Origin: Zantedeschia hybrid cultivar | Lineage: Eukaryota > Streptophyta > Magnoliopsida > Alismatales > Araceae | Length of the DNA stretch: 64,000 bases | Direction of reading: 5' to 3' | NCBI GenBank assembly: GCA_030544215.1 | Contig: JARZZO010000003.1 | Span: 49,520,045 to 49,584,044 of the forward strand | Shown: piece by piece, positions 48,201-55,680 of the stretch | Layout of the letters: the number at the start of each line of letters is the position of its first letter | Numbering within the stretch: the stretch's first letter is position 1 | Translations under genes and position numbers: made by a program | The notes under the pieces: generated by a model | Told to the model about the DNA's origin: nothing | Databases searched by the model: none | The model's input: the letters and a program-made list of their open reading frames with translations, nothing else

Positions 48201-51200
48201 GGAAAGTGGAGTTCTAGAAGAATAGAAAGGGGCAGACCAAGAAACATAATTATGCCAATTTTTGTTAGACTGCAGCAATGAAGAACTGTAGAGGAAGCTA
48301 CAGCCTAGGTATTCAAATCCAGAACAAGGCAGGGAAGTTCCAGAAGTTGTGGAGTTGCAGGAAGAGGGTACTAGTAAGATTGCCAAATCTGTTTAGGGTC
48401 AGAGGGAATTCCATAGGCTACTAGAGGAGGGTATAAGAAAGATTGCCAATGTGGGCTCTTCCGTCATTTTTTATACTCAACCTTTTACTTGATCCCCGTC
48501 CCATACGAAGAAGTCCCTCGACCTCCTTTCCTAACATTGCAGCCTTCAACCCAAATCCACCCAGAAACTTAGTACTACCACAAACCATCCACCCACCACA
48601 ACCAACAACCAAACCATCCAACTTTACAAATATGAACCATATTTTGGACCAGTTTTTGACATATCTGGATCCACTAGAGATTGTTAAACATCACTTTTTA
48701 GATATGTTGTATGCAAGTTAGACCTGTGATTTTTCTCTATGATGTTGTGCTATGTCAGGCTGTAGTTCTCTTGTTTTTTCTTTTTCACCCTTTGTGTGCT
48801 CAGAATAATGACATCATTTATTTAATCAACGAGTGGGAGGGACACTTCGACTGCCTTTCATAGAGGACTTTAGAAATACATATTTCCGCTCTTGCAGGAG
48901 ACACAATGTGTACATCATACTTAGTATCATTTTGGTTCAGCTTTAAATATGAGGTAAATGGGAGATGCTTGGTGCTGGAAACACATGCTTTGTTGGCTTG
49001 TTAAGTGTTATACTACGGCTGGAAACGTGCAAATATCCATCTTTGAGATTGCAGGATGTATGAAAGAATCCCTCTTGTTGTCCTCCTATTTGGTTTAAGG
49101 TTCCCTTGTCATGGTCAAATATGGTTAACTTAACCCCTCTCTCTCTACCTGTCACCCCTGAACTGGCAGCAGAGGAGGATATCCTCTCTCTCTCTCTCAT
49201 GTCAGTCACTTCTGCTCCTGCTGTTGCGGGAACATCCCCATCTAGATTGACACCTTCACCAACACGCCCTTCTGGGAAAACCCGGTGGTGGTATATGCCT
49301 GCTGCAAGAAGGCTTGCATTTGGTGGCCGCCGAGTTCAGCGTCTCCAACACTGCCTTCTTCATTCTCCGAGGCTTCGATGATAGCGCAATGGTTCCTGGC
49401 TTCCATCTTCGTTGGTTCACCCATCTCAGATGTTGTTCTTCCATACGTCACTCTTCTTGCTGCCCAAAGTCTGCAGCTTGGTTGGATTCGTGTCTTATCT
49501 GTGTGTGTGTGAATAGAAACCTGGCTAATGGAGCCCATTAAACACCAACCCTCGGGTGAGGAAGCTTCAGCCGGTAAAGAGATCGCATCTCCAGCCGCCC
49601 TGGCACCCTCATCGCCTCCATCCTCAGCTTCTTGCTCATCAAGGCCATAAGGACGAACCCTCACCTGTTGTTGGTGCTCGATGTGGACCTCCGTCTCCGG
49701 TCTCAACTTATGCATCGATCATCATCGGTGCCTTAGCCATGGCGGCCACAAGAATGGGCCTCCTTCAGCCACGATGTCATCATTGCTCCTGCTGTTGAAG
49801 GTGGTCAGTGGCGTTGTGCCGTGGTCATCGAGAACTTGGTGGCGGGGATTGGGCTCGTTGACGTCGTCATTATTGTCGGGGCCAGCACAGGAATAGCTGC
49901 TGTTTGAACTGGCCACTTGGGCTGCACTCTATGATCTGGTGGACACTTGTATTTATGTTAGAGAGAGGTGTTAGACACTCAAATACGATACAACACTCGG
50001 ACGTCCGTGTCCAATCCTTTACTTCAAGATTTTAAAATAAATACTGAAAATTTCTCAGAATACTTAGCATATCTTCTCAGAATATGCTAAAATTCAACAT
50101 ATTTCAGTTATATCTTTTATATTTAAAATAAATTTTAATAATTATATTTTATAATATATGTATAACAACATATTAATGTGTATGTATTCATATATTCTCA
50201 GTGTCGTCGTATTCTATTTTTAAGATATCACCATGTCTAACACGTGTTCGTGTCAACACTTGACACGTGTGTCCATGTCCCTTAGATCATAGGCTGCACT
50301 GTGGTCATTGAGGACCTGTTGGGGAGCAGACTCATTGTCGCTGGGGTCGGCATTCTTGTTCTGCCAGAGGAATCCATTCTTCTTGCCTTCCTTCCAAAGA
50401 AGCTTCCAGCATGCTGGTCACATGAGGAGTATGAGCGCAGTGGCGAGGATGATCCACTGCATGCAGACTTCCTGGTGGGCACAAACCATGTGGACCACTA
50501 GAAGATCACGGCTGCCAAGATCCAAGGCACTGTGGTGCTGATCAAGAGCGATGTGCTAGGTTTTCAATGACTTCAAGGAGTCATTACTTGACGGGGTCGA
50601 TGAGCTAGTGGGCAACTGCATCTGCTTTGCACTCATCAACGCCACTGTTGGCGACCCAAGTGAGCCGTTGTCCTCCTGAAACCACCCCCCCCCGCGAAAA
50701 CCTAGATTGTGGGCCAGAATAAGAGTCATTCACCTATTTCATGTTTTTGACATCCATTTGAAGAATATTCCATGGATATTCTCATTTCTCAAATGGTTTT
50801 TTTAATCGAAGGGACTTGTTACTAGAAAGTGTTAAGGGACTAAAATCTAAATATGCTAAATACAGGGATTATTTCAAAGTCATTATATTTATAGGGATTG
50901 ATATCCAAAAACATCCTAATATTTAATTTTCTTTAGGATTTTGTCTCAATGGCTGTACCATGTTGCTTCCGCACTACTTATTTGTTGGTTTACTGTTGTT
51001 TTCCCTCTCTTCACTGCTATTTAGGAGACTGGCAAAGTAATATATACTTCACTGTCAGACAGACGTGGGTGCTGATTAGTTTTAATTAAACTGCACTGCA
51101 CTTTCAGTTGGTTAGCTGCTTCTGTGTTGCTCTAGGATTTCATTGTTTTTGTGGGAGTTATATTGCTCTCTCAAATACTTCATTGATCAAATTGGGCGGT

Positions 51201-52093
51201 AGTAAAAGGCTGAAGTGATGTGTCATAGCCAGAGCCACATCATTGGATATTCAGATTCATAACAAGGCAGGGCAATTTAGACGCTTGTGGAAGACCGGTT
51301 TTGAAGATGATGACCTGTCAAGTAAGCCTTCAAGGAGCGATGAAGTCAGACCTGTTTTGAAGATTAAAGTAGATAACTTGTGAAAACCAATGTGTTCAAA
51401 CTCTTCCTAAGAGAAATCATCGTGCAGTTATGGTGATTTTGTTCACAAGGTGGTCTTTTTCTAGAATTTTCAATTGGTAATTCTCTGTTTTCCTGAATGG
51501 TAGTTGGTGGGTTTTAGTTGTGATATATTTTGTAATTGCAGTAGTTTTTTTTTTTTTTTCCATGTTTTGGGTTTTTGAGGAACCTCTCCTCATCGCTGAT
51601 TGTACCACCTCTATATATGTTAGTATAATTGGTGGCATGATCCACAATATTTTCAAAAAAAAAGAAAAAGAAAGGATATACAGCAATATCGTTCTATACA
51701 CCTTTAACATTCTTAGGACCAATGTTGACTGTGAATTAGGACGTGTGAACAATGTTCTTTCCTTTATTTTTGCAGGTATTCCTTAATGAAAGCCTTTTGC
51801 ATCGCCTTTGTGATGACATTCTTTATCGTGTTTGATGTGCCTGTATTTTGGCCTATCCTGCTTTTCTACTGGTTCTTGTTGTTCACGGTCACAATGAAGC
51901 GGCAGATACTTCACATGATAAAGTACAAATATGTCCCCTTTTCCTTTGGCAAACAGGTATCCTTTATGTCTTTGGTTGTTGAGAGATCACCTTTTTTTTA
52001 TGGTATACACATGCTTACTAATGAATATTCCCTCAGCGTTATACAGGGAAGAAGGTATCTTCAGCAGATGATGTCACCCTTCCCAGGGAGTGA
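23895..52093 (+). CDS. RER1: RER1 Golgi-to-ER retrieval receptor, three exons
   Basis: RER1 is a four-pass Golgi membrane protein that returns escaped ER membrane proteins to the ER via COPI vesicles. Spliced exons 23,895-24,268, 51,776-51,956 and 52,037-52,093 give 203 residues, close to the roughly 190-195 usual in plants. The sequence has the family signatures YQHWLDK (28-34), VQGFYVVSYGLGIYILNL (61-78), FLSPQVDPE (82-90), DEFRPFVRRLPEFKFW (110-125), FDVPVFWPILL (144-154), KYKYVPFSFGKQ (174-185). Predicted membrane segments are about 43-62, 64-84, 129-146 and 147-165. Coding frame is intact. Exon 1 is very GC-rich, later exons are not. Intron 1 is about 27.5 kb and filled with transposons. 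Expression cannot be judged from sequence. Confidence 0.93.
24690..24809 (+). repeat. direct repeat beside the LTR element
   Basis: The string CTTATAAAAAAGAT(G/A)GATGCAAG occurs near 24,699 and again near 24,785, the second copy abutting the LTR start at 24,810. It marks local duplication of intron sequence at the insertion side. No gene lies in 24,269-24,809 apart from the exon end. Confidence 0.6.
24810..26860 (-). repeat. 3' LTR of the gag-only element
   Basis: About 2,051 bp, matching 35,377-37,474 with only scattered substitutions, which indicates a fairly recent insertion. The middle is AT-rich with repeated TTTTTACTG/GATTTTTA words. The right end (the U3 start on the minus strand) has several ACCGGT palindromes with G/C runs. 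A purine-rich GTGGGGGGCA on the minus strand adjoins it internally at about 26,865-26,875, a good polypurine tract candidate. Confidence 0.88.
26861..28420 (-). other. gag-only element, 3' spacer next to the 3' LTR
   Basis: No conserved coding sequence is seen on either strand. ORFs near 26,865-27,125 are short and unconserved. From 28,180 to 28,350 there is a module with CGCCCTTGCAGGTTTTCACACAGC and TTAGCCCC words that recurs at 31,660-31,880 and, in degraded form, at 43,290-43,460. Confidence 0.55.
28421..29430. repeat. tandem array I, 42-43 bp units with 169 bp higher-order period
   Basis: Twenty-four units of 42-44 bp, each with GTAGGGAACTGAG..TTCCCTGAGAACC or a variant GTGGGGAACTGAGGCCTCCC. 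GGGAA and TTCCC inside each unit can pair as a hairpin. The GGCCTCCC variant recurs at 28,720, 28,889, 29,058 and 29,227, exactly 169 bp apart, showing that blocks of four units were amplified together. Confidence 0.9.
29431..30405. repeat. tandem array II, 30/37 bp units
   Basis: About 26 copies of GCCTCCCGTAGGCG or close variants, in units of about 30 and 37 bp that alternate (GAATTTCGGAGTTTAAC and AAATATGAATTCCGAGATTC spacers). GCCT and AGGC flank a five-base loop in each unit. ORFs through it are repeat artefacts. Confidence 0.88.
30406..31190. repeat. tandem array III, about 38 bp units
   Basis: About 14 to 16 copies of GCCTCCTCGGGGCG in units near 38-40 bp (GGATACAACGCCTCCTCGG...). An interspersed longer module with CCCATTACGGCACGCCGATG or GGCATGCCAGTGGGACT appears at about 30,395, 30,478, 30,660 and 30,785. 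CGCC and GGCG arms again form short hairpins. Confidence 0.85.
31191..31946 (-). other. spacer between gag and tandem arrays
   Basis: No domain recognised. Contains poly-T runs and a second copy (31,660-31,880) of the GGTTTTCAC..CTAGCCCC module seen at 28,180-28,350. It follows the gag stop directly on the minus strand, where pol would be expected, and pol is absent. Confidence 0.6.
31947..33257 (-). pseudogene. gag C-terminal region with duplicated CHHC knuckle
   Basis: Two frames, 33,257-32,781 and 32,729-31,947, continue gag. Each carries a related module of about 70 residues: RPYSFPKEKTKELFELC-like start, then CMYHRMLGHVIENC or CPYHRFITHPIERC (C-x2-H-x4-H-x4-C), then LIQEG..MGKYLV(D/N)PPQP. 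Between them are three repeats of about 38 residues (SIVAALEEIQMNMSQLSHQQ and variants), at about 32,555-32,915. A stop separates the two frames. The modules probably bind RNA, by analogy with gag knuckles. Confidence 0.75.
33389..34264 (-). pseudogene. gag capsid domain of the gag-only element
   Basis: A 291-residue frame with the retrotransposon gag domain: GTAFQWYAKLKPNSINSWEE, QKKFLDRFKVSER, LVTLKQGMNESATDYIKKWR. It would form the particle shell. It overlaps an upstream frame (34,249-34,641) in a different phase and is followed by frame 33,257 after a stop and shift, so the gag is not continuous. Confidence 0.85.
34249..34641 (-). pseudogene. gag N-terminal part
   Basis: A 130-residue frame with a basic start and acidic, Gln/Pro-rich remainder (RGGPITRQMEQAMRLLNRGS). 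It overlaps the capsid frame by 16 bases. Matches the N-terminal regions of plant gypsy gag in composition only. Confidence 0.55.
34837..35376 (-). other. leader ORF of the gag-only element
   Basis: An open frame extending in from the 5' LTR (to 35,487) is Lys/Arg-rich and includes short repeats of the type GGNSMP/GGKSMS. No family is recognised and its ATG is inside the LTR. It may be part of an extra gag leader or a chance frame. No tRNA primer-binding site is recognised next to the LTR at 35,376. Confidence 0.35.
35377..37474 (-). repeat. 5' LTR of the gag-only element
   Basis: About 2,098 bp, the partner of 24,810-26,860. It is longer by about 47 bp, mostly an expansion of the ACCGGT/G-run block at about 37,375-37,440. 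All other differences seen are scattered single substitutions. Confidence 0.88.
37490..39490 (+). mobile_element. L1-type LINE 3' part (A)
   Basis: The 3' half of a non-LTR retrotransposon. Frame 37,778-38,209 reads LGLRVNFHKSHIFGI, then YLGLPLSLGPLRCRDWQ and GRLLSYGGRLVLCNSIL, typical of the C-terminal end of plant LINE RT. Frame 38,691-39,245 reads FFTVRLAYHLIADG, then PLKVKILVWRICYGRLPT and DDTADHLFYVC, the zf-RVT region. A 59 bp tandem duplication lies at about 38,193-38,311. It ends near 39,480 with TTTTTATTTATA and an A-rich tail. No intact ORF remains. Confidence 0.85.
39490..41125 (+). mobile_element. LINE fragment (B), ORF1 knuckle and 3' end
   Basis: Near 39,663-39,780 a frame reads CFRCLEKVHRLEVC (C-x2-C-x4-H-x4-C) followed by CWKCRGVGHWNF, the zinc-knuckle pair of plant LINE ORF1. 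The piece ends at about 41,070-41,120 with CTTGTACTCCTTTTTTATTT and an A-run, paralleling the end of fragment A, so the middle (endonuclease and RT) is missing from this copy. Confidence 0.6.
41126..43100 (+). mobile_element. LINE fragment (C) with AP endonuclease relic
   Basis: Contains the endonuclease of a plant L1: WNVSG-like near 42,070, then CVLGDFNVVRQPKDRL (42,255-42,300), FNSWVDECGLIEID (42,331-42,372), SFTWRNGKTIPMMSKLDWIF and VISDYSAL (42,388-42,535). The catalytic GDFN and the SDY (SDH in active enzymes) boxes are visible. Upstream DNA is ORF1-like and downstream DNA to 43,060 is LINE interdomain sequence. Many stops. Confidence 0.75.
43290..43460. repeat. stray copy of the gag-only element 3' module
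   Basis: CACCGAGGCTAGCCCCTCTT, CAGGTTTTCACATAATGGGG and GCCTGAAGCGCC strings match 31,660-31,880 and 28,180-28,350, but this copy lies 5.8 kb outside the element. It implies another fragment of the same family. The rest of 43,100-43,540 has nothing recognised. Confidence 0.6.
43542..44061. mobile_element. GACTCG-rich inverted-repeat MITE
   Basis: Left end CATGGTTTGTCATATTGTACC and right end (reverse complement) CAAGGTTCGCCGTCTCG are similar inverted termini. Many copies of CGACTCG/CGAGTCG occur at both sides, with an AT-rich centre. No transposase. Superfamily not assigned. Confidence 0.5.
44133..44380. mobile_element. one-ended hAT-like terminus
   Basis: TAGGGCTGTCAATTGG at 44,133 matches the terminal sequence of the hAT-like elements at 22,671 and 62,148. 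No opposite end is found before a T-run/G-run at about 44,222-44,250, so the element is truncated. Confidence 0.45.
44383..44958 (-). other. GC-rich ORF, possible gene fragment
   Basis: A 191-residue minus-strand frame, GC-rich unlike its surroundings. It reads MANSEAVAAGSHLDFPTT, then SLEMDDWDSRSSALDPP and WALACGGGDNGGTFFSSSY. No family is recognised. GC content suggests coding origin, for instance a fragment captured from a host gene. The C-terminal 40 residues are AT-rich and unlikely to be real. Confidence 0.3.
44959..45450 (-). mobile_element. GGCGCC/AAGGC-rich MITE, copy 1
   Basis: On the minus strand it begins AGTTGTCAACACACCAAGGC at 45,450, with GTGCCTAAGCACTAAGGCG and GGCACTAGGCGGC, then AT-rich DNA. 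The element at 63,155 starts the same way. The far end is not resolved. Confidence 0.45.
45451..46714. other. intron DNA with two internal duplications
   Basis: No gene is recognised. At 45,545-45,770 a segment of about 130 bp is imperfectly repeated (GGAGATAGCA, GATGGAGAG words). A 64 bp duplication lies at about 46,145-46,270 (GGTACCTCGGATAGGGAGG..). ORFs are short and unconserved. Confidence 0.5.
46715..47480. mobile_element. GAGCTCG-rich MITE
   Basis: Left flank AGGGGTGGTCACAAGGTGAG and right flank (reverse complement) GGGCTGGCGATGAGCCTG, with repeated GAGCTCG/GCTCGGCTT words in both arms and unrelated DNA between. This composition is common for hAT-type MITEs in plants. Ends are approximate and no clear target duplication is seen. 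Confidence 0.45.
47481..49100. other. unassigned intron DNA
   Basis: No recognised domain. Short frames such as 47,817-48,281 lack family features. The phrase ATTCAAATCCAGAACAAGGC at about 48,310 recurs, altered, at about 51,249 (ATTCAGATTCATAACAAGGC), so both belong to some unrecognised repeat. Confidence 0.4.
49100..49928 (+). pseudogene. decayed gene fragment, family unknown
   Basis: GC-richer, coding-like DNA with frames that switch repeatedly: VVVYACCKKACIWW near 49,285, EFSVSNTAFFILRGFDD near 49,325, and CAVVIENLVAGIGLVDVVII near 49,810-49,870. A related CTVVIEDLLGS reads at 50,290-50,330, suggesting an internal duplication. The hydrophobic strings suggest a membrane protein, but no family is recognised. 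Confidence 0.35.
49929..50292. mobile_element. MITE with perfect 9 bp TIR and 8 bp TSD
   Basis: A 364 bp element begins CTATGATCT and ends AGATCATAG, a perfect inverted pair. It is flanked by GCTGCACT at 49,921-49,928 and 50,293-50,300. Interior has GTGTCCGTG/GACACGTGT-type inverted words near both ends and an AT-rich centre. An 8 bp duplication fits the hAT group; if the preceding G is counted it becomes 9 bp, as for Mutator-like elements. Confidence 0.8.
50301..50501 (+). pseudogene. continuation of the fragment split by the MITE
   Basis: A 66-residue frame reading VIEDLLGSRLIVAGVGI, then LPEESILLAFLPKKLPACWS. It follows the MITE directly and may join the fragment at 49,810-49,928. Not recognised. 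Confidence 0.3.
50502..50679 (+). pseudogene. lipoxygenase N-terminal exon fragment
   Basis: Reads AAKIQGTVVLIKSDVLGF, then after a one-base insertion near 50,562 continues NDFKESLLDGVDELVG and ALINATVGDP. This matches the start of the PLAT/beta-barrel domain of plant 9-lipoxygenases (KGTVVLM..NVLDFND.., then LGxxVxxQLIS). Only about 58 codons remain, with no catalytic domain in the window. It is a fragment lying in the RER1 intron. Confidence 0.65.
50680..51775 (+). other. intron 1 distal end, possible LINE tail
   Basis: No gene seen. Around 51,590-51,675 a GTACCACCTCTATATATG..ATATTTTCAAAAAAAAAG tail resembles the 3' end of a LINE. The real splice acceptor TTTTTGCAG ends the interval, preceded by a T-rich tract. 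Confidence 0.4.
51776..51956 (+). CDS. RER1: RER1 exon 2
   Basis: Begins with the last base of the Trp codon and reads YSLMKAFCIAFVMTFF, FDVPVFWPILLFYWFLLF and KYKYVPFSFGKQ. Acceptor GCAG|G, donor CAG|GTATCC at 51,957. Encodes membrane segments three and four. Confidence 0.92.
52037..52093 (+). CDS. RER1: RER1 exon 3
   Basis: Acceptor CCCTCAG at 52,036, phase 0. Encodes RYTGKKVSSADDVTLPRE and a TGA stop (52,091-52,093). The hydrophilic tail fits plant RER1 proteins. An ATG-free GTATGT at 52,096 and TTGTAG ending at 52,187 suggest an additional intron in the 3' untranslated region. Confidence 0.85.
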   Translation, partial: RYTGKKVSSADDVTLPRE

Positions 52094-52484
52094 AGGTATG
52101 TCGTTCTGCAATGTTACTAATCATCAGAAGAACATGCTTGGGCATACCTGTGTAGTAAATCGATTTCTTTTGTCATCTAAATTGTAGGGGGTTCTCTATG
52201 GTGGTGGAAGTGCGTTGAATGCTGATTTCCAGTTAACATCCAGATGGTTCCCAAGTTCACTTGTGAGCTACGGCCTGCAGATACTGAGGTCTTGTTAGGG
52301 GCTTTTATGTTCTTCATTTATGTGGAATCACAAAATTATGCATCTGAGTGTGTTGATGGTATTCTCCCATGCTCAAGGTGAATTTGCATTAAAATCGGCA
52401 TCGGCATGCAACAGGTTTAGTGATGAGAAAATGTGCCAACCCTATATTTAGACGTCTTGAGGGAAAAAGAACTTGATCTTTAAA
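52094..52484 (+). other. RER1 3' untranslated region
   Basis: Possible untranslated-region intron 52,096-52,187 (GTATGT..TTGTAG). No canonical polyadenylation signal can be assigned with confidence. Confidence 0.4.
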
Positions 52485-52694
52485 GTTGCAGGAGGATTTT
52501 ATGTTAGGCAAAAATGTGGGTGTATTCATTATGCTTGCAAGTGACATAATAGTAATTCATGGAAAACTTGCGCAATTGATTTTAGCATAGTTGCAGGAGG
52601 ATTTTATGTTAGGCAAAAATGTGGGTGTATTCGTTATGCTTGCAAGTGACATAATAGTAATTCATGGAAAACTTGCGCAGTTGATTTTAGCATA
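52485..52694. repeat. 105 bp tandem duplication
   Basis: Two units, 52,485-52,589 and 52,590-52,694, differ at only two positions seen (ATTCATTATG/ATTCGTTATG and GCGCAATTG/GCGCAGTTG). They lie just past RER1 and reflect a recent duplication. The function is unknown. Confidence 0.9.
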
Positions 52695-52789
52695 GTTTGC
52701 AATGGAGATATGGAACGAGGATTCGTAGGTGGATTACTATGAAAAGTGTTGATCTGTTGCCAGTACTTTGAGAACATGGGGTGGTCAGT

Positions 52790-53640
52790 CAAATCCTACC
52801 ACCTCAGAAAGACCCGTTGACTCAGGTTCTCCTTTTGAAGCTCAATTAAATGGACGAATAATATAAGAATTTGAAAAAGTTGGTTGATGCAAGGGCGGCA
52901 CTTGAAATTTTAGGTCCAGGCTTTCTAGTCTTCCATTTGTCCCTATCAGAAATGTCAGTCTACTGGAAGTGCAATAGGACAGGCAACCCGTTCATTCATC
53001 TGAAAGATTTTGTCTATAAGTTTTCATTTTGGCAGAGTGACAAGAGGTCTCTAATTTTCTTGTTTAGGAGATTTTTAGAAGCTGTCACCTTGAAATGGTT
53101 CTTCTCACTAGAATCATCCAAGGTCGAGGACTTTGATGTTGTTAAAATTTTTTTCTCCAGAGATATAAACACAGAGTGGGTCTGTCCCTTTCAGTAATAG
53201 ACTTGGTGGTTGAAAAGCTGAACGCTGATGAAGATTTCACCACCTTTGTTGACAGGTGGCAATCCATAGCTAAGAAATTGAAGGACCATTTGTCTGAATC
53301 TGAACAGGTGAATATGGTAATTGCTAATTTCACCCTCCAATAAAAGATTGTCCTAACTCTGAAGAAGCTGACAATGATGGACAAGGTCTATGAGAGGGCG
53401 CGCTATGTTCAGACAACATTGGAAGGCACATCCTTCATGTCCTTGTTTGAGCCACCCAAGCCAAACATGCCACCACCTATAAAAGTTAATATTGTCCCTA
53501 ATTCCTCCAACCAAGGATCCACCATCGAAGGCACTATTATTAACGAGCATGTCAACTCTATGAACAACCCTTCATTCATCAGAAATCAAGTTTTCCAATT
53601 TAACAATAAGAAGTTTTTCCAGCAATAGGCATACCGACAA
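52790..53640 (+). pseudogene. gypsy 2 gag, 5'-truncated
   Basis: Starts near DPLTQVLLLKLN (compare DPTTQALLAKME in gypsy 1). Frame 52,871-53,197 reads TGNPFIHLKDFVYKFSFWQS and LKWFFSLESSKVEDFDV; after a shift near 53,160 it continues KLNADEDFTTFVDRWQS, LSESEQVN and YERARYVQ. Stops at several points. Same family as gypsy 1, opposite strand, more decayed. The left edge is about 100 bp past the RER1 duplication. Confidence 0.82.
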
Positions 53641-54840
53641 CATGAAGGCCAACAAGCTCCCCCGTTATCCCACAACAACTTCCCAACTCCACTAGTTTCC
53701 TAACAGAGTTATAACCAAGTACCCATTTCCACCAATTACAATTAATAAAGAAAACCTCTAGGACCAAAGAGAACACAATATCAACCTCTACCTGAGTCAC
53801 TGTTTGATGTTTTAACGTCCTGATGGCCGCCAATGTCCTCACGTTGCCAAAAGAGAGAATAATATGGCCTCAAAATGCGGACGTGTCAAGATATTTTGTG
53901 TTTCATAGGCATCTTGGTCATCCAATTGATGTGTGTTTTTAGTTTAAAGATTACATCTATGATCTCAATGACCAAGGAGACATTGACTGGGAGGAGATGA
54001 GGAAGTATATCTCTACATTGAAAGTTAGGAGACCACAACAACAATAACAACTAGTTCAATAGTGGCTCAACAAGCGGCCCCGCACAAGTAGACATGTGAA
54101 TTGTCCAGAACCCTCTTCCAGAATGTCAACAGAACTAATAGGTTACCCCCATCTTCACCCATGGACAACCCGAAGTGGATAGAGGGCAAGACTAGCAAGT
54201 TGAGGATGTTTCCTCTATTTGATCCACTAGCCATCAAGTCAAGATTTTACCTCCTGTCCCACTACTAAAGTCTACTATCACTCCAGCACCACAACCTTCA
54301 TGACCCCTTATCCGCATACCATAGCCTTCGCCTTGAAACCATATAGTGCCATAAAACACACCTCCGGTTCTCCCACAACCGTTAAAGCCTCTAATCTTAA
54401 TACCAACCCCCACCAACCAAATCACACCATTACATCAACCTGCCAATCCAACTACTCCTCTTAACCCACCTCCCATGCCCTCCAAACCAGTCTTATGCAT
54501 CCCCACGCCTATGGCCATTAGTATACCGCCACCATCCAAACCTCTCATCCGCATTTCTACACCTTCCCCCGTGCCAACGTCATCCACGCCCAGCCTTCCA
54601 CCACCAAGAAAGCTCCTCATTATTAAAACCTTGGCTGCCGCACCATCTACTGCTACGGAAGCCTACTCTTCCTCCTTGTTCACTAAGCTCCAACCTTTCG
54701 TGCTCCGAAGCAAGAGGATTTTTTACAAAGTATTCCCTCAATCTAGCACTCAAGAAAATCAACCACAACATAATTAAGAAGAACAAGTCACTGAGCAAAG
54801 CATCCCTAGGATGCAGTATGATTTGTTGAAACATCTATAC
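53641..54840 (+). pseudogene. gypsy 2 gag tail: knuckle and Pro-rich region
   Basis: Near 53,850-54,040 frames read LPKERIIWPQNAD, then VFHRHLGHPIDVCF (knuckle with the first Cys lost) and DIDWEEMRKYISTLK, matching gypsy 1 at 8,470-8,610. Then a Pro/Thr/Ser-rich region to 54,770 and LRSKRIFYKVFPQSST matching gypsy 1. Frequent stops. Confidence 0.75.
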
Positions 54841-55680
54841 AAGACATTGGCCTGAATCTCCATCTTGGAATTGATCAAGAGATTTTTGACTCACCAAGAA
54901 GTTTTGATGGGGTATTTGCAGAGAGTTATGGTCAATGAGAACCTCACAACAGAAAATATTACTTATGTTCTAACACCTACGAGTAATCAACCCTCCATCT
55001 CATTCCACAATTTTAAATTGACACCTCTTGCAGCTCGAGGGATCGCCCTGAGTATTACTGTGAACATTTGTCAGATTGCAGCAGATAATTGTTTGATTGG
55101 TAGTGACGCCTCCATTAATGTTTTGTCTCCTAGTACACTCAAGCTGCGCAAGATCTCAGAGAAAGAATTGACGCCTTCCCCTATTTCTATTACGGCATAT
55201 GTTGTCACTAGGCATGGTCCAGTCTCTCTTACTACATAATTTCATATCCTTGAGAGCGACCCATCCTTGAAAGACATCACTGGCTGCCCTTATATCAAGG
55301 TCCTTGATGTCATCCCTTCTACAAATCACCAATGCCTTAAAATTTTCATTCAAGGGATGAATTGTTAAGGACACTAGCATGCCCATTCTTGCCACCACAT
55401 ATACCTTCATTGTTAATCCCATGCTACTAGTTTGTCCAATCTAGAAGCCCGTGCTATCCCGTCTGGACATGTATTAGCCCTCTATTGGTCCCTTGGTACC
55501 TAAAGCTCCTCCTCTCTCACCTGTCACCATGCTTAAAAGGAGACATGCCTTAGACACCCCGGGGTGGTGTATCATGCTGAAAGTTGGCTACCAACTTGGC
55601 AAGGGACTAGAGGCTCAGTTACAAGATATTCGGAAGTCCATCAAAGACAACACATTCATACAGGAAGTGGCTTAGGATAT
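54841..55680 (+). pseudogene. gypsy 2 protease and G-patch
   Basis: Frame 54,865-55,239 reads RFLTHQEVLMGYLQRVM, SITVNICQIA and LIGSDASINVLSPSTL; the catalytic D-(S/T)-G is altered to GSD. After stops and shifts, 55,545-55,675 reads TPGWCIMLKVGYQLGKGLEA, the first half of a G-patch, then breaks. The THQE codon here supports a CAA to TAA change in gypsy 1. Confidence 0.75.

Larger units (their letters stand above)
24269..51775 (+). other. RER1 intron 1, about 27.5 kb
   Basis: Runs from GTACGA (24,269) to TTTTTGCAG (51,775) and splits the Trp codon of the invariant EFKFWYS motif. Its content is nearly all transposon-derived: a 12.7 kb LTR element, LINE fragments, MITEs and decayed gene fragments. 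All recognisable transposon ORFs of the big LTR element are antisense to RER1; the LINE pieces are sense. Confidence 0.88.
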
